Of a stretch of DNA of 64,000 bases, positions 35,701 through 43,556 are shown in pieces. Both the position numbers and the translations under genes were made by a program. Every line of letters starts with the position of its first letter. Position 1 is the stretch's first letter. The notes beneath the pieces were generated by a model that did no database searches, was not told where the DNA came from, and was given only the letters and a program-made list of their open reading frames with translations. Source of the DNA: JAAYJT01 sp037446395 (lineage in GTDB: Bacteria > Bacteroidota > Bacteroidia > Bacteroidales > JAAYJT01); contig JBBIIP010000002.1 of the NCBI GenBank assembly GCA_037446395.1, positions 115,835 to 179,834 of the forward strand. Reading direction: 5' to 3'.

Positions 35701-36842
35701 GGACAGCATGGGATTGCTACCGGCGGTTTCTTCAGAGTTGGGGAATGTCTCAAGGAATTCATCGCGATGTGTTTGACGGTATAATGAATAACTTCAAAGA
35801 ACTCCACCAGATTGATCGCAAGGCTGATTTTCCGGCCCTTTTGATGAAACAAATTGCCCTTGCTTACCGGAAAGAACTGAATGAACGGAATGTGTTTTTT
35901 GAACAAGACCTCTACAAACAACTGCGATATACAATAGAGTGTGTGTTCGACTCCTGGAATTCAGAGCGCGCCCAAGTATATCGAAGCCATATGCAAATTG
36001 CCGATGAATGGGGAACTGCCGTGATCATTCAGCGCATGATACTCGGAAATTTAAATGATACATCGGGTACCGGGGTTGTGTTTACCCAAAATCCACTTCG
36101 AGAAAGGCCTGGTGTGCATCTTTACGGCGATTTCACCCTCTGCAGCCAGGGCGAAGATATCGTGGGAGGTCTTGTGACCCCGCTTCCTGTGGGCGAAACA
36201 CAACGCAAGCAACTGGGACTGCAAGGAAAATCGCTGCAAACATCAATACCGGATATCTATAAACGAATACATCAGATAGCCACCCAAATGACCGAAAATT
36301 TGGGCTTTAATCCTCAGGAGATCGAATTCACTTTTGAATCGGAAAACCCCGAAGATCTCTTCATATTGCAAACACGCGATCAGGACCTGCAACAACCCGA
36401 AAAGATTAAGGTTTTTAGAACCCCCCTGCCGCGCATGACAATTGCAGGGCGGGGAATAGGAATTGGCGGGGGTGGTATGAATGGGGTAGTGGCCATTAAC
36501 ATGAATGACCTGATCAGCCTGCGGAAATCTCACCCTGGTGAAATGCTTATTCTGGTCAGGCCCGATACAGTGCCTGACGACATCGGAATGATCTTTGAAT
36601 GCGATGGCCTGCTGACTGCTAAAGGGGGAGCAACTTCTCATGCTGCAGTCACAGCTGTGAGGCTTGGAAAAACCTGTGTGGTGAATTGCACCGATATGGT
36701 GGTGAGCGATGCCCAAAAGGAATGTGTCATAAACGGATTTATTTTCAAGCCTGGAGATAAAATTGCGATTGATGGCCACCATGGCAATATCTTTGCAGGG
36801 CACTACCCCCTCGAAGTCACCGAACTGAAGGCGATACTCTAG
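32724..36842 (+). CDS. PPDK-like phosphotransferase with large helical N-terminal region
   Basis: 1372 residues. Residues 1 to about 870 are mostly helical with no recognised domain; conserved-looking motifs include IVNLRLGGIFISDTDLF and FPVYFNEIGAEGEIR. From about 880 comes the ATP-grasp domain of pyruvate phosphate dikinase/PEP synthase (GSKAYFLKKLYLSGFPIPPGF, LLSVRSGTAISMPGAMDTFL, QEIEFTFE). The swivelling phosphohistidine domain has GGATSHAAV at about 1301-1309, with His1306 the likely phosphoacceptor. The protein ends 66 residues later, so the C-terminal PEP/pyruvate-binding barrel of PPDK is absent. Chemistry is probably ATP-dependent transfer through a phosphohistidine to an unknown acceptor bound by the N-terminal region, by analogy with glucan water dikinase or rifampicin phosphotransferase. 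It precedes lepA by 91 bases. Confidence 0.82.
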   Translation: MTDKFYSKALEANLAQTRYRDIIIPDELQEFINLSVNYYGINRRAQECITEYLHPMSNRLFVADQLRAILLTDFWFYSSLPQASKALEVPVKLFDDLLKTQLREDLSHQIVKTLLEFVFQIKKEKKELLNLLIHKCLHVFCNNREANEKAYILNSGNFIKYLDGLATDTEFSEDVRLLIKKVLLDNLNFWERTSDIEQWFAERQKVLLSEFTTIRKNIGKTWFKEISKVAFEESNWEGIKNRIPDFEDIVERFMAQTNELNSFIDKFFYLFYLLHLPGMQGNKDRLIWGLNKVLRSAIDEVNLDSMFEFIERIFALCRELHAGHPSAVLDVILTLGKRIIDRDPTEDKQYVNHFEKKLIDFGFETPGVVFVNQDWQINVNENHIKNIRVWLELIEYSQSVMEKLLSALIVNLRLGGIFISDTDLFQREITKVLNSNIAPYFKKVKQLTRIFPVYFNEIGAEGEIRNVTTNMDEVNGRQDRLIHFLRKQVHTESNNTLIDLTFRVFRFWYDGNKDALQPFVPADVFEGIDLESEYFTTVHQMLQELIVSSALDFNELLAIENDNFIKLLGKLETGNETDNHRLTCIHALYALLKEKYSFDTVDIVSILRRYSFIGNEEILRFEKAIQKGQHEAALKLIYHFMGQLKIIIFNPEPSQGWENIYHKRHIAIGIPSMYGTYREPKFEALGLTFRLEKIATRLMERIIDGINLNYISAKTLNRIFEVLGLFKEGLELDGIYNQGFNSNLEMLRYSLTSQSFSLHQYINIFHFIAENVKTTIDKYFLRPFEYPLKEVIPQLFLQNQYFTEKEKAQLVNRKSEEFHRELISAAFLVQPLDNFISLILNSLHGMIDKLPPGLINDIMSYNSNLVVSPLNQETEKIDNQVFLGSKAYFLKKLYLSGFPIPPGFVLTTEVFRRRNAINNHPEIRKEMDNLILSQLRKLEKISGKQYGNYKNPLLLSVRSGTAISMPGAMDTFLNVGMNDKLAEGLSKQDNYAWTAWDCYRRFLQSWGMSQGIHRDVFDGIMNNFKELHQIDRKADFPALLMKQIALAYRKELNERNVFFEQDLYKQLRYTIECVFDSWNSERAQVYRSHMQIADEWGTAVIIQRMILGNLNDTSGTGVVFTQNPLRERPGVHLYGDFTLCSQGEDIVGGLVTPLPVGETQRKQLGLQGKSLQTSIPDIYKRIHQIATQMTENLGFNPQEIEFTFESENPEDLFILQTRDQDLQQPEKIKVFRTPLPRMTIAGRGIGIGGGGMNGVVAINMNDLISLRKSHPGEMLILVRPDTVPDDIGMIFECDGLLTAKGGATSHAAVTAVRLGKTCVVNCTDMVVSDAQKECVINGFIFKPGDKIAIDGHHGNIFAGHYPLEVTELKAIL

Positions 36843-36856
36843 ACTAAAATCTTCCA

Positions 36857-36888
36857 TTGCAGCTTAAAGCATAAAATGCTTACTTTTG
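36857..36888 (+). promoter_or_regulatory. Bacteroidota-type promoter for lepA
   Basis: TTG (36857-36859), 21 bases, TACTTTTG (36881-36888), followed 45 bases later by the ATG at 36934. This suggests lepA has its own promoter rather than relying on the PPDK-like gene. Confidence 0.6.
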
Positions 36889-36933
36889 CACAGAAATCCT
36901 TAACACGGATTGGCCCAGGCAGACATTATTATT

Positions 36934-38721
36934 ATGAAGGAAATCCGTAATTTCTGTATCATTGCCCACATTGACCATGGAAAAAGCACCTTGGCCGATC
37001 GGCTTTTGCAGCTCACCGGAACCATTGCAGATCGGGACATGCAAGAACAAGCCCTTGACAATATGGATCTTGAGAGAGAGCGCGGCATCACGATCAAGAG
37101 CCACGCCATACAAATGGAATACATACAAGACGGCATCAATTATACCCTGAATCTCATAGATACACCCGGGCATGTGGATTTCAGCTACGAAGTGTCGCGC
37201 TCAATTGCCGCCTGCGAAGGGGCTTTGCTTATAGTGGATGCCACACAAGGCATACAGGCCCAAACGATTTCAAATCTCTATCAGGCACTCGATCATGATC
37301 TTGAAATTATTCCGGTAATAAACAAGATGGATATGGAGAGCGCAATGCCAGAAGAGGTTGAGGATCAGATTGTTGATCTTATTGGATGCGACCGCAACGA
37401 TATCATACGTGCCAGTGCCCGCACAGGCACTGGAATCCAGGAAATTCTCGGGGCGATCATCAACCGAATTCCGGCGCCAAAAGGCGATCCTCAGGCACCC
37501 TTGCAAGCCCTCATATTCGATTCTATATACAATTCTTATCGCGGCATCATCGCTTATTTTCGGATCCTCAACGGCACCATCCGAAAACACGACTTGGTAA
37601 AATTTATTTCCACCGGCCTCGAATACGATGCCGATGAAATCGGAATCCTGCGCATGACCCGCATCCCAAAGGAAGAGCTGAGCGCAGGGGATGTCGGATA
37701 TATTATTTCAGGTATTAAAACCTCCTCCGAAGTGAAAGTGGGCGACACCATTACCAGCGTAGCCAACCCAAGCACCCAACCCATTGAAGGATTCAAAAAC
37801 GTCAAACCGATGGTATTTGCCGGAATTTATCCGGTTGATGCAGATGATTATGAAGAACTAAGAAATTCTATTGAAAAACTACAACTCAATGATGCAGCCC
37901 TTAGCTTTGAACCCGAATCTTCGGCTGCCCTTGGATTTGGTTTTCGCTGTGGTTTTCTTGGTTTGCTACACATGGAAATAATCCAGGAACGCCTCGACCG
38001 GGAGTTTGATATGGATGTGATCACGACCGTACCCAACGTTTCCTATAAAGTAACCACTACCAAGGACGAAATCATTGAAGTTCACAACCCTAGCGGGCTA
38101 CCTGTTGTCACACTAATAGACCAAATTGACGAGCCATATATTTCTGCCCAGATCATCTCAAAAAGCGAGTACCAGGGCAGCATCATGAAACTCTGTATTG
38201 ATAAACGAGGCACCCTGAAAAATCAGGTTTATCTCACAAGCGATAGGGTGGAAATCACATTCGAACTGCCTTTGGCCGAAATTGTTTTTGACTTTTACGA
38301 CAAGCTTAAAAGCATTTCAAAAGGTTACGCTTCCTTCGATTATCATATTGCCGGATATCGCAAAGCCGATCTTGTCAGGCTCGATATATTGCTCAATGGA
38401 GAAATGGTTGACGCCCTTTCAACACTGATACATCGTGATAATGCCTATAACTTCGGTCGCCGGATGTGCGAAAAGCTTCGCGAACTTATTCCCCGACAGC
38501 AATTCGATATTGCCATTCAGGCTGCGATCGGAGCCAAAATTATTGCACGCGAAACCGTAAAAGCCCTGCGCAAAGATGTGACGGCCAAATGCTATGGTGG
38601 CGATATCACCCGCAAACGTAAACTGCTCGAAAAACAAAAAAAGGGGAAGAAACGAATGCGCCAGGTTGGAAACGTCGAGGTGCCCCAATCAGCATTTCTG
38701 GCCGTATTAAAGCTGGATTAA
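36934..38721 (+). CDS. lepA: Elongation factor 4 (LepA)
   Basis: 595 residues from the ATG at 36934; the upstream in-frame ATG at 36910 adds 8 non-conserved residues. GTPase motifs AHIDHGKST (G1), DTPGHVDF (G3) and NKMD (G4), then EF-G-like domains II, III and V, and the LepA-specific C-terminal domain ending GNVEVPQSAFLAVLKLD. It back-translocates or remodels stalled ribosomes under ionic or other stress. Length is typical. The next gene, cysteate synthase, follows 53 bases later on the same strand. Confidence 0.97.
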   Translation: MKEIRNFCIIAHIDHGKSTLADRLLQLTGTIADRDMQEQALDNMDLERERGITIKSHAIQMEYIQDGINYTLNLIDTPGHVDFSYEVSRSIAACEGALLIVDATQGIQAQTISNLYQALDHDLEIIPVINKMDMESAMPEEVEDQIVDLIGCDRNDIIRASARTGTGIQEILGAIINRIPAPKGDPQAPLQALIFDSIYNSYRGIIAYFRILNGTIRKHDLVKFISTGLEYDADEIGILRMTRIPKEELSAGDVGYIISGIKTSSEVKVGDTITSVANPSTQPIEGFKNVKPMVFAGIYPVDADDYEELRNSIEKLQLNDAALSFEPESSAALGFGFRCGFLGLLHMEIIQERLDREFDMDVITTVPNVSYKVTTTKDEIIEVHNPSGLPVVTLIDQIDEPYISAQIISKSEYQGSIMKLCIDKRGTLKNQVYLTSDRVEITFELPLAEIVFDFYDKLKSISKGYASFDYHIAGYRKADLVRLDILLNGEMVDALSTLIHRDNAYNFGRRMCEKLRELIPRQQFDIAIQAAIGAKIIARETVKALRKDVTAKCYGGDITRKRKLLEKQKKGKKRMRQVGNVEVPQSAFLAVLKLD

Positions 38722-38774
38722 ACCCTTACCTTAAGAAATTGAAATCATTTAGCCAACCTACTGATTAATTGAAA

Positions 38775-40079
38775 ATGATCAGCCGAAGCGAATTTAAGCC
38801 AACCCAATATCAACTACAATCAATTGCCACTGGGCGTTTGTTCAGCGACTCCGGATGGTTGCTCGATGCACCCGATGAAACACAACCAACCCTGGTAAGG
38901 GCTGTTTATGAGAATAAACAACTTGTGTTGATGTCCGATCATTTCGGGCTCTACAAATTTGCATCTTGGCTGCCTGTTCAGCGCATCTTGCAGGGTTCAT
39001 CAGCGCCAGTAACTTATCGAAGCATCGGTTTGGCAAAGCACCTGGGTTTAGCGAATCTGTTCATAACTTTTAGCGGATGGTGGCCTGAAATAGGTGCAAT
39101 GATGAGAACTTGCTCTTTCAAGGAAACCGAGGCATATTCAGTGTGTGCCAGAATGCAAAGAAAGAATAAACAAATTTTGGTAGTGGCTTCGGCCGGAAAC
39201 ACAGCCCGATCATTTGCCAGGGTGTGCTCAGACAACAATATTCCACTTCTGCTATGCATGCCCGAAGACAATATCAGCAGCCTTTGGTTCGACAAACCAA
39301 TCAAAGAGAATGTGAAACTGATTGTAACAAAATCAGGGAGTGATTACTACGATGCCATCAATTTATCGAACCTGGTTTGCAGTAATCCAAAATTTATTGC
39401 TGAAGGTGGTGCACGGAATGTTGCCCGGCGCGATGGAATGGGAACTACTGTACTGTCAGCCGTAACTGCAATCGGTGAAATTCCTGAATACTATTTTCAA
39501 GCCATTGGTAGCGGTACAGGCGCCATAGCTGCCTGGGAAGCCAACCTGAGGTTAATTGAAGATGGTCGGTTTGGAACCCGAAAAATGAAACTGATAGTTT
39601 CCCAGAACGAACCTTTTCTACCCATTAAGGAAGCCTGGGATGCGGGCTCGCGAAACATCCTTGCGATGAACGATGGCGAAGCAAGGCAGAAAGCCGGCCA
39701 AATCAATGCCAAAGTGCTGAGCAATCGAAAACCACCTTATTCTATGGCAGGAGGGCTTTTCGACGCACTTCTCGACACAAAAGGAAAAGTGCTCAGTGCC
39801 ACCAACGAACAAGCTCTGGAGGCAGCAAAGCTTTTTAACCAAACTGAAGGCATTGATATTCACCCGGCTGCGGCCATTGCTGCTGCGACTTTAATGGGTG
39901 AAGTAAATGCAGGAAACATACCCCCAAACGCAATCGTCATGCTCAACATCACTGGTGGGGGAGAAGAAAAATTTAAAAAGCATAAACAATTTCATTTCTT
40001 GCAACCTACAATGGTTTTTGATAGCGAGCCCACTCAAGATCATGTAGTTGCGGGAACGGAAAGACTTTTTTCACTCTGA
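38775..40079 (+). CDS. Cysteate synthase, threonine-synthase-like PLP enzyme
   Basis: 434 residues from the ATG at 38775 (a TTG two codons earlier is less likely). Fold-type II PLP enzyme: CSFKETEAY would carry the PLP lysine, VVASAGNTARSFA is the phosphate-binding SxGNT motif, and QAIGSGTGAIAAWEA the glycine loop. The overall pattern (YRSIGLAKHLGLANLFITFSGWWPE, ending HVVAGTERLFSL) fits cysteate synthase rather than threonine synthase. That enzyme replaces the phosphate of O-phosphoserine with sulfite to give L-cysteate, used for coenzyme M in some methanogens and for sulfonolipids (capnines) in Bacteroidota. The capnine acyltransferase partner is not in the window. Confidence 0.85.
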   Translation: MISRSEFKPTQYQLQSIATGRLFSDSGWLLDAPDETQPTLVRAVYENKQLVLMSDHFGLYKFASWLPVQRILQGSSAPVTYRSIGLAKHLGLANLFITFSGWWPEIGAMMRTCSFKETEAYSVCARMQRKNKQILVVASAGNTARSFARVCSDNNIPLLLCMPEDNISSLWFDKPIKENVKLIVTKSGSDYYDAINLSNLVCSNPKFIAEGGARNVARRDGMGTTVLSAVTAIGEIPEYYFQAIGSGTGAIAAWEANLRLIEDGRFGTRKMKLIVSQNEPFLPIKEAWDAGSRNILAMNDGEARQKAGQINAKVLSNRKPPYSMAGGLFDALLDTKGKVLSATNEQALEAAKLFNQTEGIDIHPAAAIAAATLMGEVNAGNIPPNAIVMLNITGGGEEKFKKHKQFHFLQPTMVFDSEPTQDHVVAGTERLFSL

Positions 40080-40116
40080 ATTAAGAGAACAGCTTCTCGT
40101 AAACGCAATCTGCCGG

Positions 40117-40165
40117 CTGGCAGGGATAGCCACCAAAATTGCCGTGTCGGATTCCCGCCTGCCAG
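40117..40165. repeat. Inverted repeat in convergent intergenic region
   Basis: CTGGCAGG (40117-40124) and CCTGCCAG (40158-40165) are exact inverse complements, separated by 33 bases, with imperfect GC-rich flanks. It lies between the convergent cysteate synthase gene and PEGA lipoprotein gene and may form a weak two-way hairpin. No T-run, so terminator status is doubtful. Confidence 0.35.
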
Positions 40166-40235
40166 GCGAGCAAAATGATCAACGCTGGTTCATGACGATG
40201 CCCAGGCCATCAATTACAGGGTAACTCAATTGTCA

Positions 40236-40592
40236 TTATTTTCCTGTGGCCTTCAGCTCATAAGTATGGGTGGCCTTGTACTTCAAAGCCCAGAGCCAAA
40301 GTGGCCAGATAAAGAAACCGCCAACGATGGCTCCCATGTCGGGTTCTTCATCGCGCACCAGTGTGGTAGAGAGAGGCTCGAATCCCTCTTTCTCAAGGAC
40401 TAAGGACGTTTTTGAAAGAATAATTTTAGAATCAGTATGCTTGTAAGGAGTAAGGCCTACGGTTTCCCCATCCAAATAAAGACTGGCGCCGGGGGGAACT
40501 GATTGAATGAGTGTGGTGCTCGAGCAACTGCCGAGGAAAATTGCAATTGCGAGAATAAATGCGGTCGTTTTAAGCGTAAAAGATGATTTCAT
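40236..40592 (-). CDS. Small PEGA-domain lipoprotein
   Basis: 118 residues from the ATG at 40592. The signal peptide ends FLGSC (lipobox Cys about 24), so the product is lipid-anchored. A short PEGA-like motif follows (VPPGASLYLDGETVGLTPYKH), then one hydrophobic stretch (IVGGFFIWPLWLWALKY) and a YELK tail. PEGA domains are surface-exposed beta-rich modules of unknown binding. The form resembles small phage-like or envelope lipoproteins common in Bacteroidota. Single gene. Confidence 0.8.
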   Translation of the reverse strand: MKSSFTLKTTAFILAIAIFLGSCSSTTLIQSVPPGASLYLDGETVGLTPYKHTDSKIILSKTSLVLEKEGFEPLSTTLVRDEEPDMGAIVGGFFIWPLWLWALKYKATHTYELKATGK

Positions 40593-40911
40593 TTGATTCA
40601 AGGTTTGAATGAATTAAAGCTGAAAAACGCAAGGATTATTATAAAGCAAAGTTAAATATTTGTGCAATATTTTTGACAATAATTTCACTTATTAAGCATA
40701 ACGTTTTAAAGACCTTTGAGCAGGATCAAGAGTGCAGGCTAGCACTATTTGATACCTTGATTCCGAAATATTTTGACAAGAGGCTTTTGCATTTTGTAGG
40801 CACCCATGGAGCCGACATGCCTGAATCCATTGTCCCAGCTAAGATAAGATTTTTGGTTGTTATTGCAGGTAATCGGTTCGCCAACAGGATTATAAGCCTC
40901 CAAATGCCCTT
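40593..40911. other. 319-bp region between PEGA gene and permease gene
   Basis: Contains a candidate -7 box for the PEGA gene near its left end. A 99-codon frame on the plus strand (40673-40972) overlaps the permease gene and shows no family resemblance; I see no supported gene or RNA. Confidence 0.55.
40647..40654 (-). promoter_or_regulatory. Candidate -7 box for PEGA lipoprotein gene
   Basis: On the minus strand TAACTTTG (40654 to 40647) fits TAnnTTTG, with TTG 22 bases further upstream (40679-40677), and lies 54 bases before the ATG at 40592. Confidence 0.45.
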
Positions 40912-42252
40912 CTACTCGTATCGCAAACTCGTCAGCGGATCTTGTTCTGAGGCGCGCTTGGCAGGCATGTAGCCAAAAACAATGCCAACAGCAGCCGCCA
41001 CCCCAAAGGAAATAAGAATCGAAAATGGTGAAATAATGGTGAGAATTCCGGTGAACTTTGTAATGATTTTAGCCAGTCCTACCCCCAATAAAATCCCGAT
41101 GATGCCACCGCTTAGGCTGATCATGATGGCTTCGGCCAGAAACTGAAAAACGATATCGGTTTTCCTTGCTCCACTGGCCTGGCGTATGCCAATCTCTTTG
41201 ATGCGTTCCATTACCGAAGCAAGCATGATGTTCATGATTCCAATGCCACCCACAAGCAACGAAATTCCCGCAATGGCGCCCAGCACAATGTTAAAAATAT
41301 CTTTTGTGCGTTGCTCTTGCTTTAGCAGCATTTCAGGAACCTTAATTTCAAAATCTTCAACTCCATGGTGGCGGCGTTTAAGCATCCGGTGTATGATTTC
41401 GGAAACCGGAGCCAACTGGATACTCTCCTGCACCTGAACCACAATTTTATCAAGCTGATGATTGGTTTCAGCGGTGCTCCTGCTGTAGGAAACCGACCCG
41501 CCATCAAAAAATATAACCGAACTGCTACCCGACACTGCAGCCGCATTTACAAGTGAACGATCCTTGAACCGGAGCAACACGGTTTGTATCGGTGCAAAAA
41601 TGCTATTGTTATAATCGCTGATTCCCAGGTTTTCGTTTCCCTCAGCATGCGAAGCCCTTGCTTCAAGCACACCGATGACCTGAAGCCATATAGGCCCACA
41701 TTTAATATATTCTCCGATTGGGTCCTTATTTGGGAAAAACCGGATTCTTATTTCGGCGCCGATGATGGCAACCGGGCGGCCATGGGCAAGATGTTCTGTG
41801 GTAAATAAATGACCTTTTTCAACTTTCAGATTAAACACCTTAAAAAAATCAGTGGTTACACCGTTGAGTTTTGCCATGCCGCGAATCCCTTCTTTGATGA
41901 CAGGCGTTTCATACACCACTTCAGGACTGACTCTCATAACCGATGGAATAACCTGGCGTATGCAGTTGGCATCCATCAGGGTTAATCCGGGTGAATATTT
42001 TTTAGTGCGTTGCTGGTTTTGTTCCTGATCTGTGTTTGCATCCTCAATGTTTTTCGGAAGGATGATGATATTATTCACTCCAACCAGTTTGATTTGTTCA
42101 AGAATTTCCTGTTGGGCTCCACTGCCAATGGCGAGCATGGCAATCACCGCAGCAACTCCGAAAATGATACCAAGCGCTGTGAGGATTGAGCGGAACCTGT
42201 TTGCAAACACCGCTTCAATTGCAATCTGCAGGTTATAGGCTTGTCGTTCCAC
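40912..42252 (-). CDS. ABC transporter permease, MacB/FtsX type
   Basis: 446 residues. The MacB_PCD periplasmic domain lies between an N-terminal helix (RFRSILTALGIIFGVAAVIAMLAIG, about 20-44) and three C-terminal helices. The FtsX-type motif is MLASVMERIKEIGIRQASGARKTDIVFQFLAEA and the end is GYMPAKRASEQDPLTSLRYE. Such permeases do not form a channel but drive a periplasmic adaptor/outer-membrane factor. The start is GTG at 42252, 6 bases after the adaptor stop; no ATG gives the conserved N-terminus. No ATPase gene is adjacent. Confidence 0.92.
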   Translation of the reverse strand: MERQAYNLQIAIEAVFANRFRSILTALGIIFGVAAVIAMLAIGSGAQQEILEQIKLVGVNNIIILPKNIEDANTDQEQNQQRTKKYSPGLTLMDANCIRQVIPSVMRVSPEVVYETPVIKEGIRGMAKLNGVTTDFFKVFNLKVEKGHLFTTEHLAHGRPVAIIGAEIRIRFFPNKDPIGEYIKCGPIWLQVIGVLEARASHAEGNENLGISDYNNSIFAPIQTVLLRFKDRSLVNAAAVSGSSSVIFFDGGSVSYSRSTAETNHQLDKIVVQVQESIQLAPVSEIIHRMLKRRHHGVEDFEIKVPEMLLKQEQRTKDIFNIVLGAIAGISLLVGGIGIMNIMLASVMERIKEIGIRQASGARKTDIVFQFLAEAIMISLSGGIIGILLGVGLAKIITKFTGILTIISPFSILISFGVAAAVGIVFGYMPAKRASEQDPLTSLRYE

Positions 42253-42258
42253 TTTCTG

Positions 42259-43497
42259 TTAAGGCTTGACTATTTTCCATTTTGTGCCATCGGCTGGCGG
42301 GGTAAGATAAACCTCATCTCCCTGGTTTAATCCTTCGAGCACAACAATCTCGTTTTCGTTGCTTCGCCCGAGCTTCACCTGCTGCTTGACCTTGCGCCCA
42401 GGCCGATATACAAAAGAAATCGTATCCTGGATGTGAATGCATTCAAGAGGAATAAAAACTGCATCATCAATCACATCCGTGATAATGGCATTTTTGGTGG
42501 TCATGGCAGGGCGCAGGATGGAGTCGCTTTCAGTTACCAGGATTCGCACTTCAAACACTTTGGCATTGGCATTGCGAAGCTGTTCACCGATATTGGCCAC
42601 CTCAAACACTTTGCCGGTATATTTCTTTTCCGGAAAAGCATCAACGCCGATATCCACCAACTGACCGATTTTGACTTTGCTGATGTCAATTTCGTTTATA
42701 TAAGTCTTACTGATCATTTCGGTGAGATTTGGCAACGAAGCAACTACATTATTCCACCCGGTATTGATGGTTGATCCGATGCCTTGTTTGGTCCCGTCCC
42801 AGTTTCTTTTATGAATCACCATACCTGCCTTCGGGGCATAAATTGTAAACTGCTTGTTAATTTCTTTCAACATCTGGTACTTTCGTTCCGATTGTTGAAG
42901 CGAAGCGCTCACTTCCTGCATGTTAGCCTGTGACTTTTGGAGCTTAATGTCACAGCTTTTCTTGCTTTGCTCGAAGGCGCGCTGCCCTTTCTCAAAGTCT
43001 ATTTGTATTTGTCGCTGGGTGGCAGGTGGTTCATAAATGCTTTGGTCGGCTTTAATTTTGAGCTCTTCGAGGGAAATTTGCAGGTTTATCAGCTCCTCCC
43101 GTGCATTTCTCATCTCCATCGAAGTATCGAGTTTGGTTTTGGTGTGCTGCGAATAAAGCTTTTCAAGTTCGTTTTCTAGGTCTTTCATTTGATTCATTAA
43201 GTCCGAACGGTCGAGGGTTGCAACATAGGCCCCCGAATCAACCACTGTGCCATCGGGAATAATGTCGTTGATTTTTACTTGCCAGATGCGGAACTCACGC
43301 AAACCTGACGGGCCATAAATATCTTCCGAACTTTTTGCTTCCAGTTCACCGGTGGTAGTTACCATGATTTGAAATTCACCACGCTTTGCCGCAATAGTAA
43401 CCATCGCTTCATTGGAGCTGCTTCGACTGAAAAAATACCAGATTATTAGCATGATGACTGCAATTACACCAAGGGTAATGTAGATTATGCGTTTCAT
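42259..43497 (-). CDS. HlyD/MacA-type periplasmic adaptor
   Basis: 412 residues. One N-terminal membrane anchor (IIYITLGVIAVIMLIIWYFF), a barrel-sandwich half (GEFQIMVTTTGELEAKSSEDIYGP), a long coiled-coil hairpin (about 90-220) and a beta-barrel domain with NEIDISKVKIGQLVDIGVDAFPEKKYTGKV. The C-terminus (GRSNENEIVVLEGLNQGDEVYLTPP) is the membrane-proximal domain. It links the inner-membrane permease encoded next to it with an outer-membrane channel, exporting an unknown substrate. No TolC-like gene is seen nearby. Confidence 0.92.
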   Translation of the reverse strand: MKRIIYITLGVIAVIMLIIWYFFSRSSSNEAMVTIAAKRGEFQIMVTTTGELEAKSSEDIYGPSGLREFRIWQVKINDIIPDGTVVDSGAYVATLDRSDLMNQMKDLENELEKLYSQHTKTKLDTSMEMRNAREELINLQISLEELKIKADQSIYEPPATQRQIQIDFEKGQRAFEQSKKSCDIKLQKSQANMQEVSASLQQSERKYQMLKEINKQFTIYAPKAGMVIHKRNWDGTKQGIGSTINTGWNNVVASLPNLTEMISKTYINEIDISKVKIGQLVDIGVDAFPEKKYTGKVFEVANIGEQLRNANAKVFEVRILVTESDSILRPAMTTKNAIITDVIDDAVFIPLECIHIQDTISFVYRPGRKVKQQVKLGRSNENEIVVLEGLNQGDEVYLTPPADGTKWKIVKP

Positions 43498-43556
43498 AAA
43501 ACCGGGTTGTATTAATCCTATGCTGATTCAGACTTAACTAAGTTAGATTGATTAGG

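Noticed and set aside
36243..36857. 204-codon frame antisense to the PPDK-like gene
   Set aside because: Overlaps the conserved swivelling domain on the other strand and resembles no family.
40673..40972. 99-codon plus-strand frame between PEGA gene and permease
   Set aside because: Runs into the opposite-strand permease end, no motif, and includes the PEGA promoter region.
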